Assembly: GCF_016741815.1 (NCBI RefSeq)
Contig: NZ_JAERRJ010000014.1
Span: 124,001-188,000, forward strand
DNA length: 64,000 bases
Reading direction: 5' to 3'
DNA from: Nocardia acididurans
Lineage (GTDB): Bacteria > Actinomycetota > Actinomycetes > Mycobacteriales > Mycobacteriaceae
This document shows, one piece after another, positions 1-7,606 of the stretch. Within the stretch, counting starts at the first letter, position 1. The number at the start of each line of letters is the position of its first letter. The position numbers and the translations under genes were made by a program. Under the pieces are notes generated by a model. That model was not told where the DNA came from and did no database searches. It saw nothing but the letters and a program-made list of their open reading frames with translations.

Positions 1-71
1 TCGGCGATGACGACGCGGTACTGCGGGTTGCGGATCTTGCCCATGCGGGTCAGCTTGATGCGAACAGCCAT
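1..71 (-). CDS. rpsP: 30S ribosomal protein S16 (5' part, cut by window edge)
   Basis: Only the first 23 or so codons are inside the window. They read MAVRIKLTRMGKIRNPQYRV, which is the very conserved N-terminus of ribosomal protein S16, a primary binder of 16S rRNA in 30S assembly. The ATG lies at 69-71 and the gene runs off the left edge. In actinobacteria rpsP lies downstream of ffh in the same direction; here the order is kept but about 5 kb of accessory genes separates the two. The identification rests on motif recognition over a short stretch, but that stretch is highly specific. Confidence 0.93.
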   Translation of the reverse strand, partial: MAVRIKLTRMGKIRNPQYRVVIA

Positions 72-295
72 GTGCTGTGCCTTTCATTCTTGGTCACGGC
101 CGCAATTCAGCAGCCCGCGCGAGGCGGGCCCGGTTTTGCGTTGAGTGTTGTGACCGCCGCGCGGTACGTAACCGGGGACGGGCTGACACTGCCCTCGGAC
201 GAGGACGATCGTTCATTCTGCCAGAGCGGGCGCGGGCGATGAAATCGGCCCTCGTCCAGTGAGAACGCCGGGGCCCCGCGCGGAGATAACCAGTT

Positions 296-463
296 ATGGC
301 AGAGACACCCGATCCGCAGCAACCCCCGCGACGCCGGTCGCGCACCGACAAGGTGATCGACACCGTCGACACCGGGGTCCTCGCGGCCGATGTCGTGACG
401 GGGATTCCCGCGGTGATCCGCATGCTCGGCGGCGGCCTGCGGGCCCTCGGCGACCTGTTCTGA
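296..463 (+). CDS. Small conserved-looking protein, 55 aa, unknown function
   Basis: An ATG-started ORF of 55 codons with a GGAG ribosome binding site about 10 bases upstream (282-285). The protein begins with a basic, proline-rich segment (PPRRRSR at residues 10-16) followed by a mildly hydrophobic helix-prone stretch (GVLAADVVTGIPAVIRMLGG). It faces away from rpsP and may share the intervening 220 bp as a divergent promoter region. A hairpin starts directly after its stop, which supports it being a real transcription unit. I do not recognise a family; the hydrophobic part is too short and interrupted to call a membrane segment with confidence. Confidence 0.55.
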   Translation: MAETPDPQQPPRRRSRTDKVIDTVDTGVLAADVVTGIPAVIRMLGGGLRALGDLF

Positions 464-509
464 CACGACGACAGCCCACCGGAATCGTCTCCGATGGGCT
501 GCGGTCGTG
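464..509. terminator. Hairpin between two convergent small ORFs
   Basis: An imperfect inverted repeat pairs CACGAC-G-ACAGCCCA-C-CGGA with TCCG-A-TGGGCTG-C-GGTCGTG around the loop ATCGTC. It begins at the base after the stop of the 55-aa ORF and ends a few bases before the stop of the opposing 31-aa ORF, the position expected for a shared bidirectional terminator. Confidence 0.55.
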
Positions 510-515
510 CGGGTA

Positions 516-611
516 TCAGTGGTGCGAGCTCCCGCCGGAGCTTCCGGCTGTGAGCAGCTTCACGATGAGACCGGCCAGAATGCCGGTCAGCAGGCCCTCG
601 ACGGAACCCAT
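516..611 (-). CDS. Tiny putative membrane peptide, 31 aa
   Basis: A 31-codon ORF with a strong ribosome binding site (GAGGTGA, 5 bases before the ATG at 609-611). The peptide has a hydrophobic core (VEGLLTGILAGLIVKLLTAG) flanked by a Ser/Gly/His tail (SSGGSSHH), so it could be a single short membrane helix. The function is unknown. The strong Shine-Dalgarno sequence and the convergent hairpin next to it are the arguments that it is expressed; no homology can be claimed from sequence alone. Confidence 0.5.
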   Translation of the reverse strand: MGSVEGLLTGILAGLIVKLLTAGSSGGSSHH

Positions 612-698
612 GTCATTCACCTCATCAGGTCGTGCAGAACAAACATGTGAAGCATGACCGATTCACTCCTGTCGCGTGACCGAAATCGGAAACACGTT

Positions 699-1940
699 TC
701 AACGCCGCGCCAGACAGATGGTGAGCCCCAGCGTCACCCCCGGGGAGTACGTGAGCTTCGCAGGAGTCTCACACTCGGCGTTCTCCGAATCGATGCGCTC
801 GGACACCACATACTTCGCGCTCGGATCGGAGCACTCGACCCGGAAGGTCGAACTCGCCGAGCGACTGTTACCGCCGCCGCTGCCGATGCACTCGCCGACC
901 ACCGAGTACAGCGAATCCTTCTGATCGGCCGGACCCATGCACACCAGCATCACCAGATCGGTCTTCTCGTTGGCGGTCGTGAACGAGGAGTTCGCGCCGT
1001 GCAGACCCGCGCATTCGGGCTTGGCGGGCTTCTGGAAGACCGTCTTCACCGACAGCACCCGCTGCGTCGCGCTCGGATCGGTGCAGGCCACCAGCGACAT
1101 GGATTCGTATGCGGCGCAATCGCCGACCTTCGCGTTGTCCATATCCTTCGGGTCGGTGGGTACCGCGCACACCACGATGGCGCGGCCGCCGAGCGACGCC
1201 TGCCCGAACGCCATGCGCGCCTCGGGGGTGTTCTCGCAGGCCCGGGTGATCACCGGGATCTTGGGATGCAGTTCGGTGGCGAGCACCTTGGCGGGCAACG
1301 ACTTCGAATCGCAGGGCACGACCGTCATGGAACCGCCGGACTCCTTGACGTCGATGCAGTCGCCGGCCTGCAGCGCGCCCGGATCGGTCTTGTGGAATCG
1401 GGTCGGCGCCAGGCACAGCACGGTGTCGGCCTTCGCACCCTGCGCGACCGGCGCGGTGACCGCCCGGGTGGCGTCGGAGTACTTCAGGCACGCCGACTCC
1501 GGCGGGTACACGATGTCCTCGCGCCCGACGATGCGATACAGCGATTTGCTGTCCTGACAGCCGTATTCGACCGGCGTCGCGGCATCCATCGCGACACAGT
1601 TGCCCACCGGGAACGCCACCGCTTCCTCGCGGGTGAGCACCCGCACCCCGATCACGGCCGCCACCGCGAGCGCGATCACGGCGGCCAGCGACGCCCACAC
1701 CCAGCCCCGGCGCAGCCGGGACCGTTGCGGGACAACAGGATTCACCGGCAGCGGCGGAAAACCGTTGTCCTGCCCCGGCGGCGGATAGCTCACCGGCGCG
1801 AAAAGCCCCTCGTGTGGCAGACCCGGCGCGCCCTGCACCCACTGCCCGTGCTGCGGAGCCGCGGGCATGCCCGGCTCCCACTGCGGATCGGAGGGCGGGC
1901 CGACGGGCTGGTCGGCATGGTCTTTCGACTGGTCGTGCAA
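699..1940 (-). CDS. Membrane-anchored protein with four LppU-like Cys repeats
   Basis: A protein of 413 residues. Residues 1-75 are Pro/Gly/Gln-rich and probably cytoplasmic, residues 80-102 form one membrane helix (GWVWASLAAVIALAVAAVIG), and the rest should lie outside the membrane. The outer part is four tandem units of about 75 residues. Each opens with VGNC, AGDC, VGDC or VGEC and holds four cysteines in the order G-D-C, about 13 residues, C, about 25-30 residues, C, about 20 residues, C. This is the pattern of mycobacterial LppU-like proteins, usually seen once or twice per protein; the cysteines probably pair within each unit. The function is unknown. It is a single gene with no obvious operon partner. 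Confidence 0.75.
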   Translation of the reverse strand: MHDQSKDHADQPVGPPSDPQWEPGMPAAPQHGQWVQGAPGLPHEGLFAPVSYPPPGQDNGFPPLPVNPVVPQRSRLRRGWVWASLAAVIALAVAAVIGVRVLTREEAVAFPVGNCVAMDAATPVEYGCQDSKSLYRIVGREDIVYPPESACLKYSDATRAVTAPVAQGAKADTVLCLAPTRFHKTDPGALQAGDCIDVKESGGSMTVVPCDSKSLPAKVLATELHPKIPVITRACENTPEARMAFGQASLGGRAIVVCAVPTDPKDMDNAKVGDCAAYESMSLVACTDPSATQRVLSVKTVFQKPAKPECAGLHGANSSFTTANEKTDLVMLVCMGPADQKDSLYSVVGECIGSGGGNSRSASSTFRVECSDPSAKYVVSERIDSENAECETPAKLTYSPGVTLGLTICLARR

Positions 1941-2044
1941 GGGTGTCCCCCACCATTACTCGTACTGTGATCAAGCTCTCCGCTGCTGCGAAGATCTTGA
2001 TCGTAGATGTCGCGGGCGACACCGTCAGCACAGGTGAGAGCGTC

Positions 2045-3145
2045 CTATCTGTAACCGGTTACCGGATCGCGGCGGTCGTAGACGCGACCGCGCAGCACCA
2101 CCCAGGACGGGGCCGCGAGAACCTCCACCGACGTGCGTGGATCGTTCTGGTAGACAACGAAGTCCGCGGGCGCGCCCGGTTCGATGCCGGGGCGGCGCAG
2201 CCAGGCACGGGCATTCCAGGAGGACGCGCCCAGGGCGTCATGGCCGGAGAAGCCCGCCCCGCGCAGCGCCGCGATCTCGTCGGCGATGCGACCGTGCTTG
2301 ATGGAGCCGCCCGCGTCGGTGCCGGTGTAGACGGGCACGCCCGCGTCGCGCGCCTTGGCGACCGTCTCCCGGGAACGCCGGTGCAGATCACGCATGTGGG
2401 CGGCGTAGATCGGGAATTTGCCCGCGCTGTCGGCGATTTCGGGGAAGGTGTCGATATTGACGAGGGTGGGCACCAGCGCGGTGCCGTGCGCGACCATCAT
2501 CTCGATGGTGTCGTCGGTGAGGCCGGTGCCGTGCTCGATGCAGTCGATGCCCGCGCCGAGCAGACCGTAGAGGGCGTCCTCGCCGAATACGTGCGCGGTG
2601 ACCCGCGCGCCCTCGCGGTGCGCGGCGTCGATGGCCTCCTTCAGGATGCCGTCGCTCCACAGCGGCCGCAGATCGCCCACCGAGCGGTCGATCCAGTCGC
2701 CGACGATCTTCACCCAGCCGTCGCCCCGGCGCGCCTGCTCCGCAACGATTTCCGGGAGATCGCGCTCATCGTCGAGTTCGATCCCCAGCTCGCGAATGTA
2801 GCGGCGCGGCCGCGCGATGTGCCGCCCCGCGCGGATGATCTTCGGCAGATCCTCCCGCTCGTCGATGAACCGGGTGTCGATGGGCGAGCCCGCATCCCGC
2901 AGCAGCAGCGCCCCGGCGTCCCGCTCCACCTCGGCCTGCGCGACCGCGCCCTCCGGATCCTCGTCTCCGCCACCGTATTTGATGCCGACATGGCAGTGCG
3001 CGTCCACCAGCCCCGGCACGATCCATCCCGAGGCGTGCACGGTGTCCGCGCCGGCGATCGGCTCGAAGGAGATCAGCCCGTCGTGCACCCACAGATCGAG
3101 CACCTCGTCCCCGGGGAGCACCACTCCGCGGAAATGCAGACGCAT
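2045..3145 (-). CDS. Amidohydrolase family metal-dependent hydrolase
   Basis: This is an imidazolonepropionase-like amidohydrolase of 366 residues. Visible family marks are the first metal motif VDAHCHVG near residue 48, a central WVKIVGD lysine region, TAHVFGEDALYG and IEHGTGL histidines, and the late aspartate in TGTDAGGSIKHG. Together these form the binuclear or mononuclear metal site of the TIM-barrel hydrolases that open cyclic amides or related bonds; the substrate cannot be read from the sequence. I place the start at the ATG at 3143-3145 because AGGAGG lies 6 bases upstream; an ORF extension to 3193 lacks such support. It is divergent from a GntR regulator 167 bp away, which probably controls it. 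Confidence 0.85.
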   Translation of the reverse strand: MRLHFRGVVLPGDEVLDLWVHDGLISFEPIAGADTVHASGWIVPGLVDAHCHVGIKYGGGDEDPEGAVAQAEVERDAGALLLRDAGSPIDTRFIDEREDLPKIIRAGRHIARPRRYIRELGIELDDERDLPEIVAEQARRGDGWVKIVGDWIDRSVGDLRPLWSDGILKEAIDAAHREGARVTAHVFGEDALYGLLGAGIDCIEHGTGLTDDTIEMMVAHGTALVPTLVNIDTFPEIADSAGKFPIYAAHMRDLHRRSRETVAKARDAGVPVYTGTDAGGSIKHGRIADEIAALRGAGFSGHDALGASSWNARAWLRRPGIEPGAPADFVVYQNDPRTSVEVLAAPSWVVLRGRVYDRRDPVTGYR

Positions 3146-3312
3146 ACCGGCCTCCTCGCACCGTGCTCGGACACGAAACCCTGTCCCCGACAACCTACTG
3201 CGCCCGCGCCGGACGGTCGGCTACTTGCCGTTCACCGCGCCACCGGCGCCACGGTCCCCGGGACTGTTCCGATCCGAAAAGGCCGGGTCGCGGGCCGATA
3301 GTGTGGAATGTC

Positions 3313-4050
3313 GTGACGGCACCCGGTTCCCTGCGCCACCGCGCCTACGACTCGATCAGAGACCGCATCGTGGGCGTCGAATGGCGGCCCGGCCAGCGTC
3401 TGGTGGAACGTGATCTGGCCGCCGAACTGGAGGTTTCCCGTATCCCGCTGCGCGAGGCGCTGCGCATGCTGGCCGCCGAGGGCCTGGTGCTGCTGGTGCC
3501 CGGCAAGGGCGCGCTGGTCGCGCCCTTCACCCCCGACGACGTGAACCACCTCTTCGACGTCCGCGAGGCCCTGGAGTCGCTGGCCGCCCGCCTCGCCGCC
3601 GCCCGCGCCACCCCGGACACCGTCACCCCATTGAAAACCACACTGGCCGAAGCCCGTTCGGCCACGAAGTCCGGCGACCTGCCCCGCATTGCCGCCGCCA
3701 ACGCCGCCTTCCACGCCGACATCATCGAGCTCGCGGGCAACCCGCTGCTGAGCATCCAGATGCGCCCCCTGGCCGCCCGCACCGAATGGCTGTTCCGCCT
3801 CACCGCCTCCCGCGACGCCGCCGAGCAGTGCTCCGAACACGAGGCCCTCTACACCCTGATCGCCTCCGGCCGCGGCGAAGAAGCCGCCGCCTGCGCCTTC
3901 GCCCACGTGGCCGCGGGCCGCGCCCCCAGCGTCGCCCTGGCCGAAACCTGGTCCACCCCGGACTTCGACCCCGAACTCGTCGCGAAAGGCCGCCGGCGTC
4001 GCCGTCAGGCACCCGACTCGTCCACGAGGAGTTCGGCGACGGCGTCATGA
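3313..4050 (+). CDS. GntR/FadR-family transcriptional regulator
   Basis: A regulator of 245 residues with an N-terminal winged helix (VERDLAAELEVSRIPLREALRMLAAEGLVLLVPGKG) and an all-helical FCD ligand-binding domain (DVREALESLAARLAAARA ... AFHADIIELAGNPLL). These features place it in the FadR/FCD subfamily, whose members bind small carboxylates and repress catabolic genes. The start is taken at GTG 3313, giving the usual N-terminus; the open frame extends upstream without homology. It diverges from the amidohydrolase and so is its likely regulator. Its stop overlaps the start of a 34-codon ORF (ATGA). Confidence 0.88.
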   Translation: MTAPGSLRHRAYDSIRDRIVGVEWRPGQRLVERDLAAELEVSRIPLREALRMLAAEGLVLLVPGKGALVAPFTPDDVNHLFDVREALESLAARLAAARATPDTVTPLKTTLAEARSATKSGDLPRIAAANAAFHADIIELAGNPLLSIQMRPLAARTEWLFRLTASRDAAEQCSEHEALYTLIASGRGEEAAACAFAHVAAGRAPSVALAETWSTPDFDPELVAKGRRRRRQAPDSSTRSSATAS

Positions 4051-4151
4051 GCGCCATCAACCTCCGGGTGGACATCCAGCGCCGCCCACACCCGGACGGT
4101 GGCCGGGTCGTGGTGACCTGCGACGGGAAGATCTTCGACTACCGCTGGTGA
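4047..4151 (+). CDS. Small ORF coupled to the GntR gene, 34 aa
   Basis: A 34-codon ORF whose ATG overlaps the GntR stop codon by the ATGA arrangement, which suggests translational coupling. The peptide is charged (IQRRPHPDGGRVVVTCDGKIFDYRW) with a strand-like VVVTCDGKIFDY stretch. Its end overlaps the 3' end of the opposing LysR gene by 13 bp. I do not recognise it. It could be a genuine small protein or the result of chance frame opening in GC-rich DNA. Confidence 0.4.
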   Translation: MSAINLRVDIQRRPHPDGGRVVVTCDGKIFDYRW

Positions 4152-5101
4152 ATACGCCTCTCCCCGATCGGATTCCGGTCCGCGAGCAGGGTGATGCCGG
4201 GGCGCTGCGCGGACACCGCGCGAATCATCCGCAGCCCCTCGGCGACCACGGGATGCCCGCCGCCGCCCCGGCGCACCACGGTGAGATGCCGCCGGATCGG
4301 CACGCTGTCCCCGTGCAGCGGCACCCGAACCACCGCGAATTCGGGCGGAATCAGGCTCAGCCGCCCGATCAGGCTGACGCCGAAGCCGTGCGCGACCATG
4401 GCGGCCACCCCGGTGAAATCGACCGCCTGCCCGGCGATCCGGGGCGTGAAACCGGCCGTGGCGCACGCGGCCGACACCACCAGCCGATGGGTGATGCGCT
4501 CGCGTCCGGTGATCCACGGCTCGTGTGCGGCATCCGCCAGGGCCACGTCGTCGCGGTCCGCGAGCCAGTGTCCGACCGGTACCAGCAGGTCCATGGGCTC
4601 GTCCAGCAGCGGAAGCTGTTCGAATCGCGCATCGCCGGGCGCGGGACTCCCGGGTGACGGCAGCACCACGGCGATATCGCTGTCCCCCGCCGCCAGCAGC
4701 TCGAAACAGTGCCCCGACTCGTCCTCGATGAGTTCGACCGTCAACCCCGGGTGGGCAGCACGCAGCCGCGCCGCCGCGGGCGCGACCAGGGCCGCCAGCG
4801 CCGTCGGCATGGAGCAGATGCGCAGCACCCCAGCGATTCCCGCGCGGTGCTCCGCCAGTTCGGCGCGCGCTCTCTCGGCTTGGGCGAACAGGAGGTCGGC
4901 GTGCCGCAGCAGCGCGTGCGCCGCCTCGGTCAGTTTGACGCGGCGGCCCACCTGCTCCAGCAGCTCGACATCGAGTTCCTGTGCCAGGCCGCGCAATTGC
5001 TGCGAGACGGTGGACGGCGTGAGGTGCAGCACGGCCGCCGTCCTGGTGACGGTGCCCTGTTCGCGCAGTATGCGCAGGGTCTGCAAGCGTGGGTCGATCA
5101 T
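4139..5101 (-). CDS. LysR-family transcriptional regulator
   Basis: A typical LysR regulator of 320 residues. The N-terminal HTH reads LQTLRILREQGTVTRTAAVLH and TPSTVSQQLRGLAQELDVEL, followed by a periplasmic-binding-like effector domain from about residue 90 (GVLRICSMPTALAALVAPAA ... GVAAMVAHGFGVSLIGRLSL). The start is set at the ATG at 5099-5101, which gives the canonical MIDPRLQTL beginning; 45 upstream codons in the same frame are unsupported. It is divergent from a 59-aa zinc-ribbon ORF, with 73 bp between start codons where LysR-type regulators normally bind. Confidence 0.88.
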   Translation of the reverse strand: MIDPRLQTLRILREQGTVTRTAAVLHLTPSTVSQQLRGLAQELDVELLEQVGRRVKLTEAAHALLRHADLLFAQAERARAELAEHRAGIAGVLRICSMPTALAALVAPAAARLRAAHPGLTVELIEDESGHCFELLAAGDSDIAVVLPSPGSPAPGDARFEQLPLLDEPMDLLVPVGHWLADRDDVALADAAHEPWITGRERITHRLVVSAACATAGFTPRIAGQAVDFTGVAAMVAHGFGVSLIGRLSLIPPEFAVVRVPLHGDSVPIRRHLTVVRRGGGGHPVVAEGLRMIRAVSAQRPGITLLADRNPIGERRIHQR

Positions 5102-5174
5102 GTGGCGTTTCCGAACGATCAACTGCGGAAATATTCGATGGACCCAGACTAATGCCGCTGCTGACACTGAGACC

Positions 5175-5354
5175 ATGGCAGCGGACGGACAGTGCGAATT
5201 CTGTGGGTGGCCGACGGATCGGCCCTTCCAGACCATCTCCCGGCATCGAACCTCGGAGGGGCTGGTGAGCTACACCCGCTGCGCCTGCGGGACGATGCGA
5301 GTGATGCTGGCGCCCAGCGGATTCGGCATCAGCCGCCCGATCGGCCGACCCTGA
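5175..5354 (+). CDS. Small zinc-ribbon-like protein, 59 aa
   Basis: A 59-codon ORF carrying CEFCGWPTDR near the start and TRCACGT in the middle, i.e. two CxxC/CxC knuckles about 30 residues apart, the layout of a compact zinc ribbon. Between them is a positively charged segment (SRHRTSEGLVSYTR). Small proteins of this type are common in Nocardia and mycobacteria but have no assigned function that I can state. It diverges from the LysR gene and is followed by a strong hairpin at 5443-5468. Confidence 0.6.
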   Translation: MAADGQCEFCGWPTDRPFQTISRHRTSEGLVSYTRCACGTMRVMLAPSGFGISRPIGRP

Positions 5355-5442
5355 CCTCGGGCGGCGCGAGCGCGGAGCGGTCCGAATCCCGGCCCCGCGC
5401 CGCATACTTCGCGCCGGGGCGAATCCCTGCCGACCAGAGATC

Positions 5443-5468
5443 GGCCCCGTCGCGAGTGCGACGGGGCC
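5443..5468. terminator. Perfect 11-bp hairpin, convergent terminator
   Basis: GGCCCCGTCGC at 5443-5453 pairs perfectly with GCGACGGGGCC at 5458-5468 around the loop GAGT. It lies between the plus-strand zinc-ribbon ORF and the 3' end of ffh on the minus strand and can serve both. Confidence 0.7.
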
Positions 5469-5489
5469 GCTTCCGTACCCCTCGGGGCT

Positions 5490-7061
5490 CTAATTCTTCG
5501 GGAACTTCAGCTTCGACAGGTCGAAACCTTCGAGACCGGGCGGGAGTTCGTTGAGACCGGCGGGCATATTGGACAGATCGGGCATGCCGCCGGGCATACC
5601 GCCCGGAAGGCCGGGCATGCCCGGGAAGCCGCCGCGCACCTTCGGCGGGGTGGGGCCGCGCCCGCCCTTCTTGCCCTTCTTGCCTTTGCCCTTGCCCTTG
5701 CTGTTGCCGCGCGCGCCGGGCAGGCCGAACTGGCGGCTCATGGCGCCCATCATCTTCTTGGCTTCGAAGAAGCGGTCGACGAGCTGGTTCACGTCGGTGA
5801 CGGTGACGCCGGAGCCGTTGGCGATGCGCAGGCGGCGCGACGCGTTGATGATCTTCGGGTTGGCGCGCTCGGCGGGGGTCATACCGCGGATGATGGCCTG
5901 CACGCGGTCGAGCTGCTTGTCGTCGACCTGGGCGAGCACGTCTTTCATCTGGCCCGCGCCCGGCAGCATGCCGAGCAGGTTGCCGATGGGGCCCATCTTG
6001 CGGATGGCGAGCATCTGCTCGAGGAAGTCCTCGAGGGTGAGTTCGCCGGAGCCGATCTTGCGCGCGGCCTCCTCGGCCTGCTGCGCGTCGTAGACCTGTT
6101 CGGCCTGCTCGATGAGCGAGAGCAGGTCGCCCATGCCGAGGATGCGGCTGGCCATGCGGTCGGGGTGGAAGACGTCGAAGTCTTCCAGCTTCTCGCCGGT
6201 GGAGGCGAAAAGGATGGGCTGGCCGGTGATTTCACGCACCGAGAGCGCCGCGCCACCGCGAGCGTCGCCGTCGAGCTTGGTGAGCACGACGCCGGTGAAG
6301 CCGACGCCGTCGCGGAAGGCCTCGGCGGTGGCGACCGCGTCCTGACCGATCATGGCGTCGAGGACGAACAGGATCTCGTCCGGGTTCACGGCGTCGCGGA
6401 TGCCCGCGGCCTGCGACATGAGTTCGGCGTCGATGCCGAGGCGGCCGGCGGTGTCGACGATGACCACGTCGTACTGCTTCTGCTCGGCCTCGGCGATACC
6501 GGCCCGCGCGACATTCACCGGATCGGCCGCGGAGATGCCGAGCGGGTTGTCGCCGCCGCCGATGGAGGTGCCCGGATGCGGTGCGAACACCGGCACCCCG
6601 GCGCGCTCGCCGACCACCTGCAGCTGGGTGACCGCGCCTGGACGCTGGAGGTCGCAGGCGACCAGCAGCGGCTGATGCCCCTGTCCCTTCAGCCATTTGG
6701 CGAGCTTGCCCGCGAGGGTGGTCTTACCGGCGCCCTGCAGACCGGCCAGCATGATGACGGTCGGCGGGTTCTTGGCGTACTGCAGTCGCCGGGTCTCGCC
6801 ACCGAGGATGCCGATGAGCTCCTCGTTGACGATCTTCACGACCTGCTGGGCCGGGTTCAGCGCCGCGGAGACCTCAGCGCCCTTGGCGCGCTCCTTGATC
6901 TTGGCGATGAAGCTGCGCACCACCGGCAGCGCCACGTCGGCCTCGAGCAGCGCCAACCGGATCTCGCGCGCGGTCGCGTCGATATCGGCCGGTGACAGGC
7001 GCCCCTTGCCGCGCAGATCCTTGAGGGCACCGGTCAACCGGTCGGAAAGGGATTCGAACAC
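5490..7061 (-). CDS. ffh: Signal recognition particle protein Ffh
   Basis: This is the 523-residue GTPase subunit of the bacterial signal recognition particle, which binds signal sequences of nascent membrane and secreted proteins and docks on FtsY. The N domain (MFESLSDRLTGALKDLRGKG) is followed by the GTPase domain with G1 GLQGAGKTT, VDTAGRLGID and TKLDGDARGG, and a Met-containing M domain (DFLEQMLAIRKMGPIGNLLG). The C-terminus ends in a Lys/Gly and then Gly/Met/Pro-rich tail (KGKGKGKKGKKGG; PGMPGLPGGMPGGMP), longer than in E. coli but usual in actinobacteria. It lies in the same orientation as glnD-glnK-amt-ftsY. Confidence 0.97.
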   Translation of the reverse strand: MFESLSDRLTGALKDLRGKGRLSPADIDATAREIRLALLEADVALPVVRSFIAKIKERAKGAEVSAALNPAQQVVKIVNEELIGILGGETRRLQYAKNPPTVIMLAGLQGAGKTTLAGKLAKWLKGQGHQPLLVACDLQRPGAVTQLQVVGERAGVPVFAPHPGTSIGGGDNPLGISAADPVNVARAGIAEAEQKQYDVVIVDTAGRLGIDAELMSQAAGIRDAVNPDEILFVLDAMIGQDAVATAEAFRDGVGFTGVVLTKLDGDARGGAALSVREITGQPILFASTGEKLEDFDVFHPDRMASRILGMGDLLSLIEQAEQVYDAQQAEEAARKIGSGELTLEDFLEQMLAIRKMGPIGNLLGMLPGAGQMKDVLAQVDDKQLDRVQAIIRGMTPAERANPKIINASRRLRIANGSGVTVTDVNQLVDRFFEAKKMMGAMSRQFGLPGARGNSKGKGKGKKGKKGGRGPTPPKVRGGFPGMPGLPGGMPGGMPDLSNMPAGLNELPPGLEGFDLSKLKFPKN

Positions 7062-7144
7062 CGATCGCGCTCCTGATCTCGAGGGACGTCACTCGATATA
7101 CCAGGGTAGTGGTCGGCGCGAAGTGGTGAGACACAGCGTCCGCG

Positions 7145-7450
7145 CTAATCCAATCCGGGCCGGGGGCGGGGGCGGCGCAGATCGTGTTTCTCGGTGCGGA
7201 CCATGTGCACGGCTTCGCGGGCGGTGAGGCCCAATCCGAGTGCGAGACCGTCCAATACGGCCCATTCCGAGTCGGAGGGGGTGCGGTCGGCCACGGTCGA
7301 GGCGATCGTCATGGCGGTGACGGCCTGCTGTCCGGAGAGGGTGCGGCCGGGTAGCCAGGAGACGACCCAGCGGTCGCCGCCGACGCAGCGGGCGATGTGC
7401 TGGGTCAGATCGCTCGTCATCATTGACGCGGAGCTCACTTCAATTGCCAC
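7145..7450 (-). CDS. Hypothetical protein, 101 aa
   Basis: An ORF just upstream of ffh in the same direction (83 bp gap). The GTG start at 7448-7450 has a GGGGAG sequence about 8 bases upstream; internal ATGs at residues 10 and 11 are alternatives. The protein has no signal or membrane segment. The central part (SGQQAVTAMTIASTVADR) and the C-terminal helix region (SEWAVLDGLALGLGLTAREAVHMVR) look like a small folded helical protein with a basic Arg/Pro tail. I do not recognise the family. Confidence 0.6.
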   Translation of the reverse strand: MAIEVSSASMMTSDLTQHIARCVGGDRWVVSWLPGRTLSGQQAVTAMTIASTVADRTPSDSEWAVLDGLALGLGLTAREAVHMVRTEKHDLRRPRPRPGLD

Positions 7451-7552
7451 CGAACCACTCCCCTCGGGCGTGCGACAGCATGGGCTGAAGCGAATCGTAG
7501 AGTGCGGTAACGGTGACCCGATGAGTATTTCAGCAAATTGCCTGCAACATTT

Positions 7553-7589
7553 GGATTAACTGGCAAACGTGTGGTTTGCCAGTTAATCC
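7553..7589 (-). terminator. Perfect 16-bp hairpin downstream of glnD
   Basis: GGATTAACTGGCAAAC at 7553-7568 is the exact reverse complement of 7574-7589, with a 5-base loop (GTGTG). It starts 18 bases after the glnD stop on the minus strand, so it is well placed as the terminator of amt-glnK-glnD. The stem is unusually AT-rich for this genome, and no clear T-tract follows on either strand. Confidence 0.7.
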
Positions 7590-7606
7590 GAGTTCCTGGC
7601 GATCGG

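Noticed and set aside
654..1970. Plus-strand frame of 438 codons opposite the Cys-repeat protein
   Set aside because: Its translation is Arg/His/Gly-rich without any domain, and it is antisense to a well-supported gene; a codon-bias shadow of GC-rich DNA.
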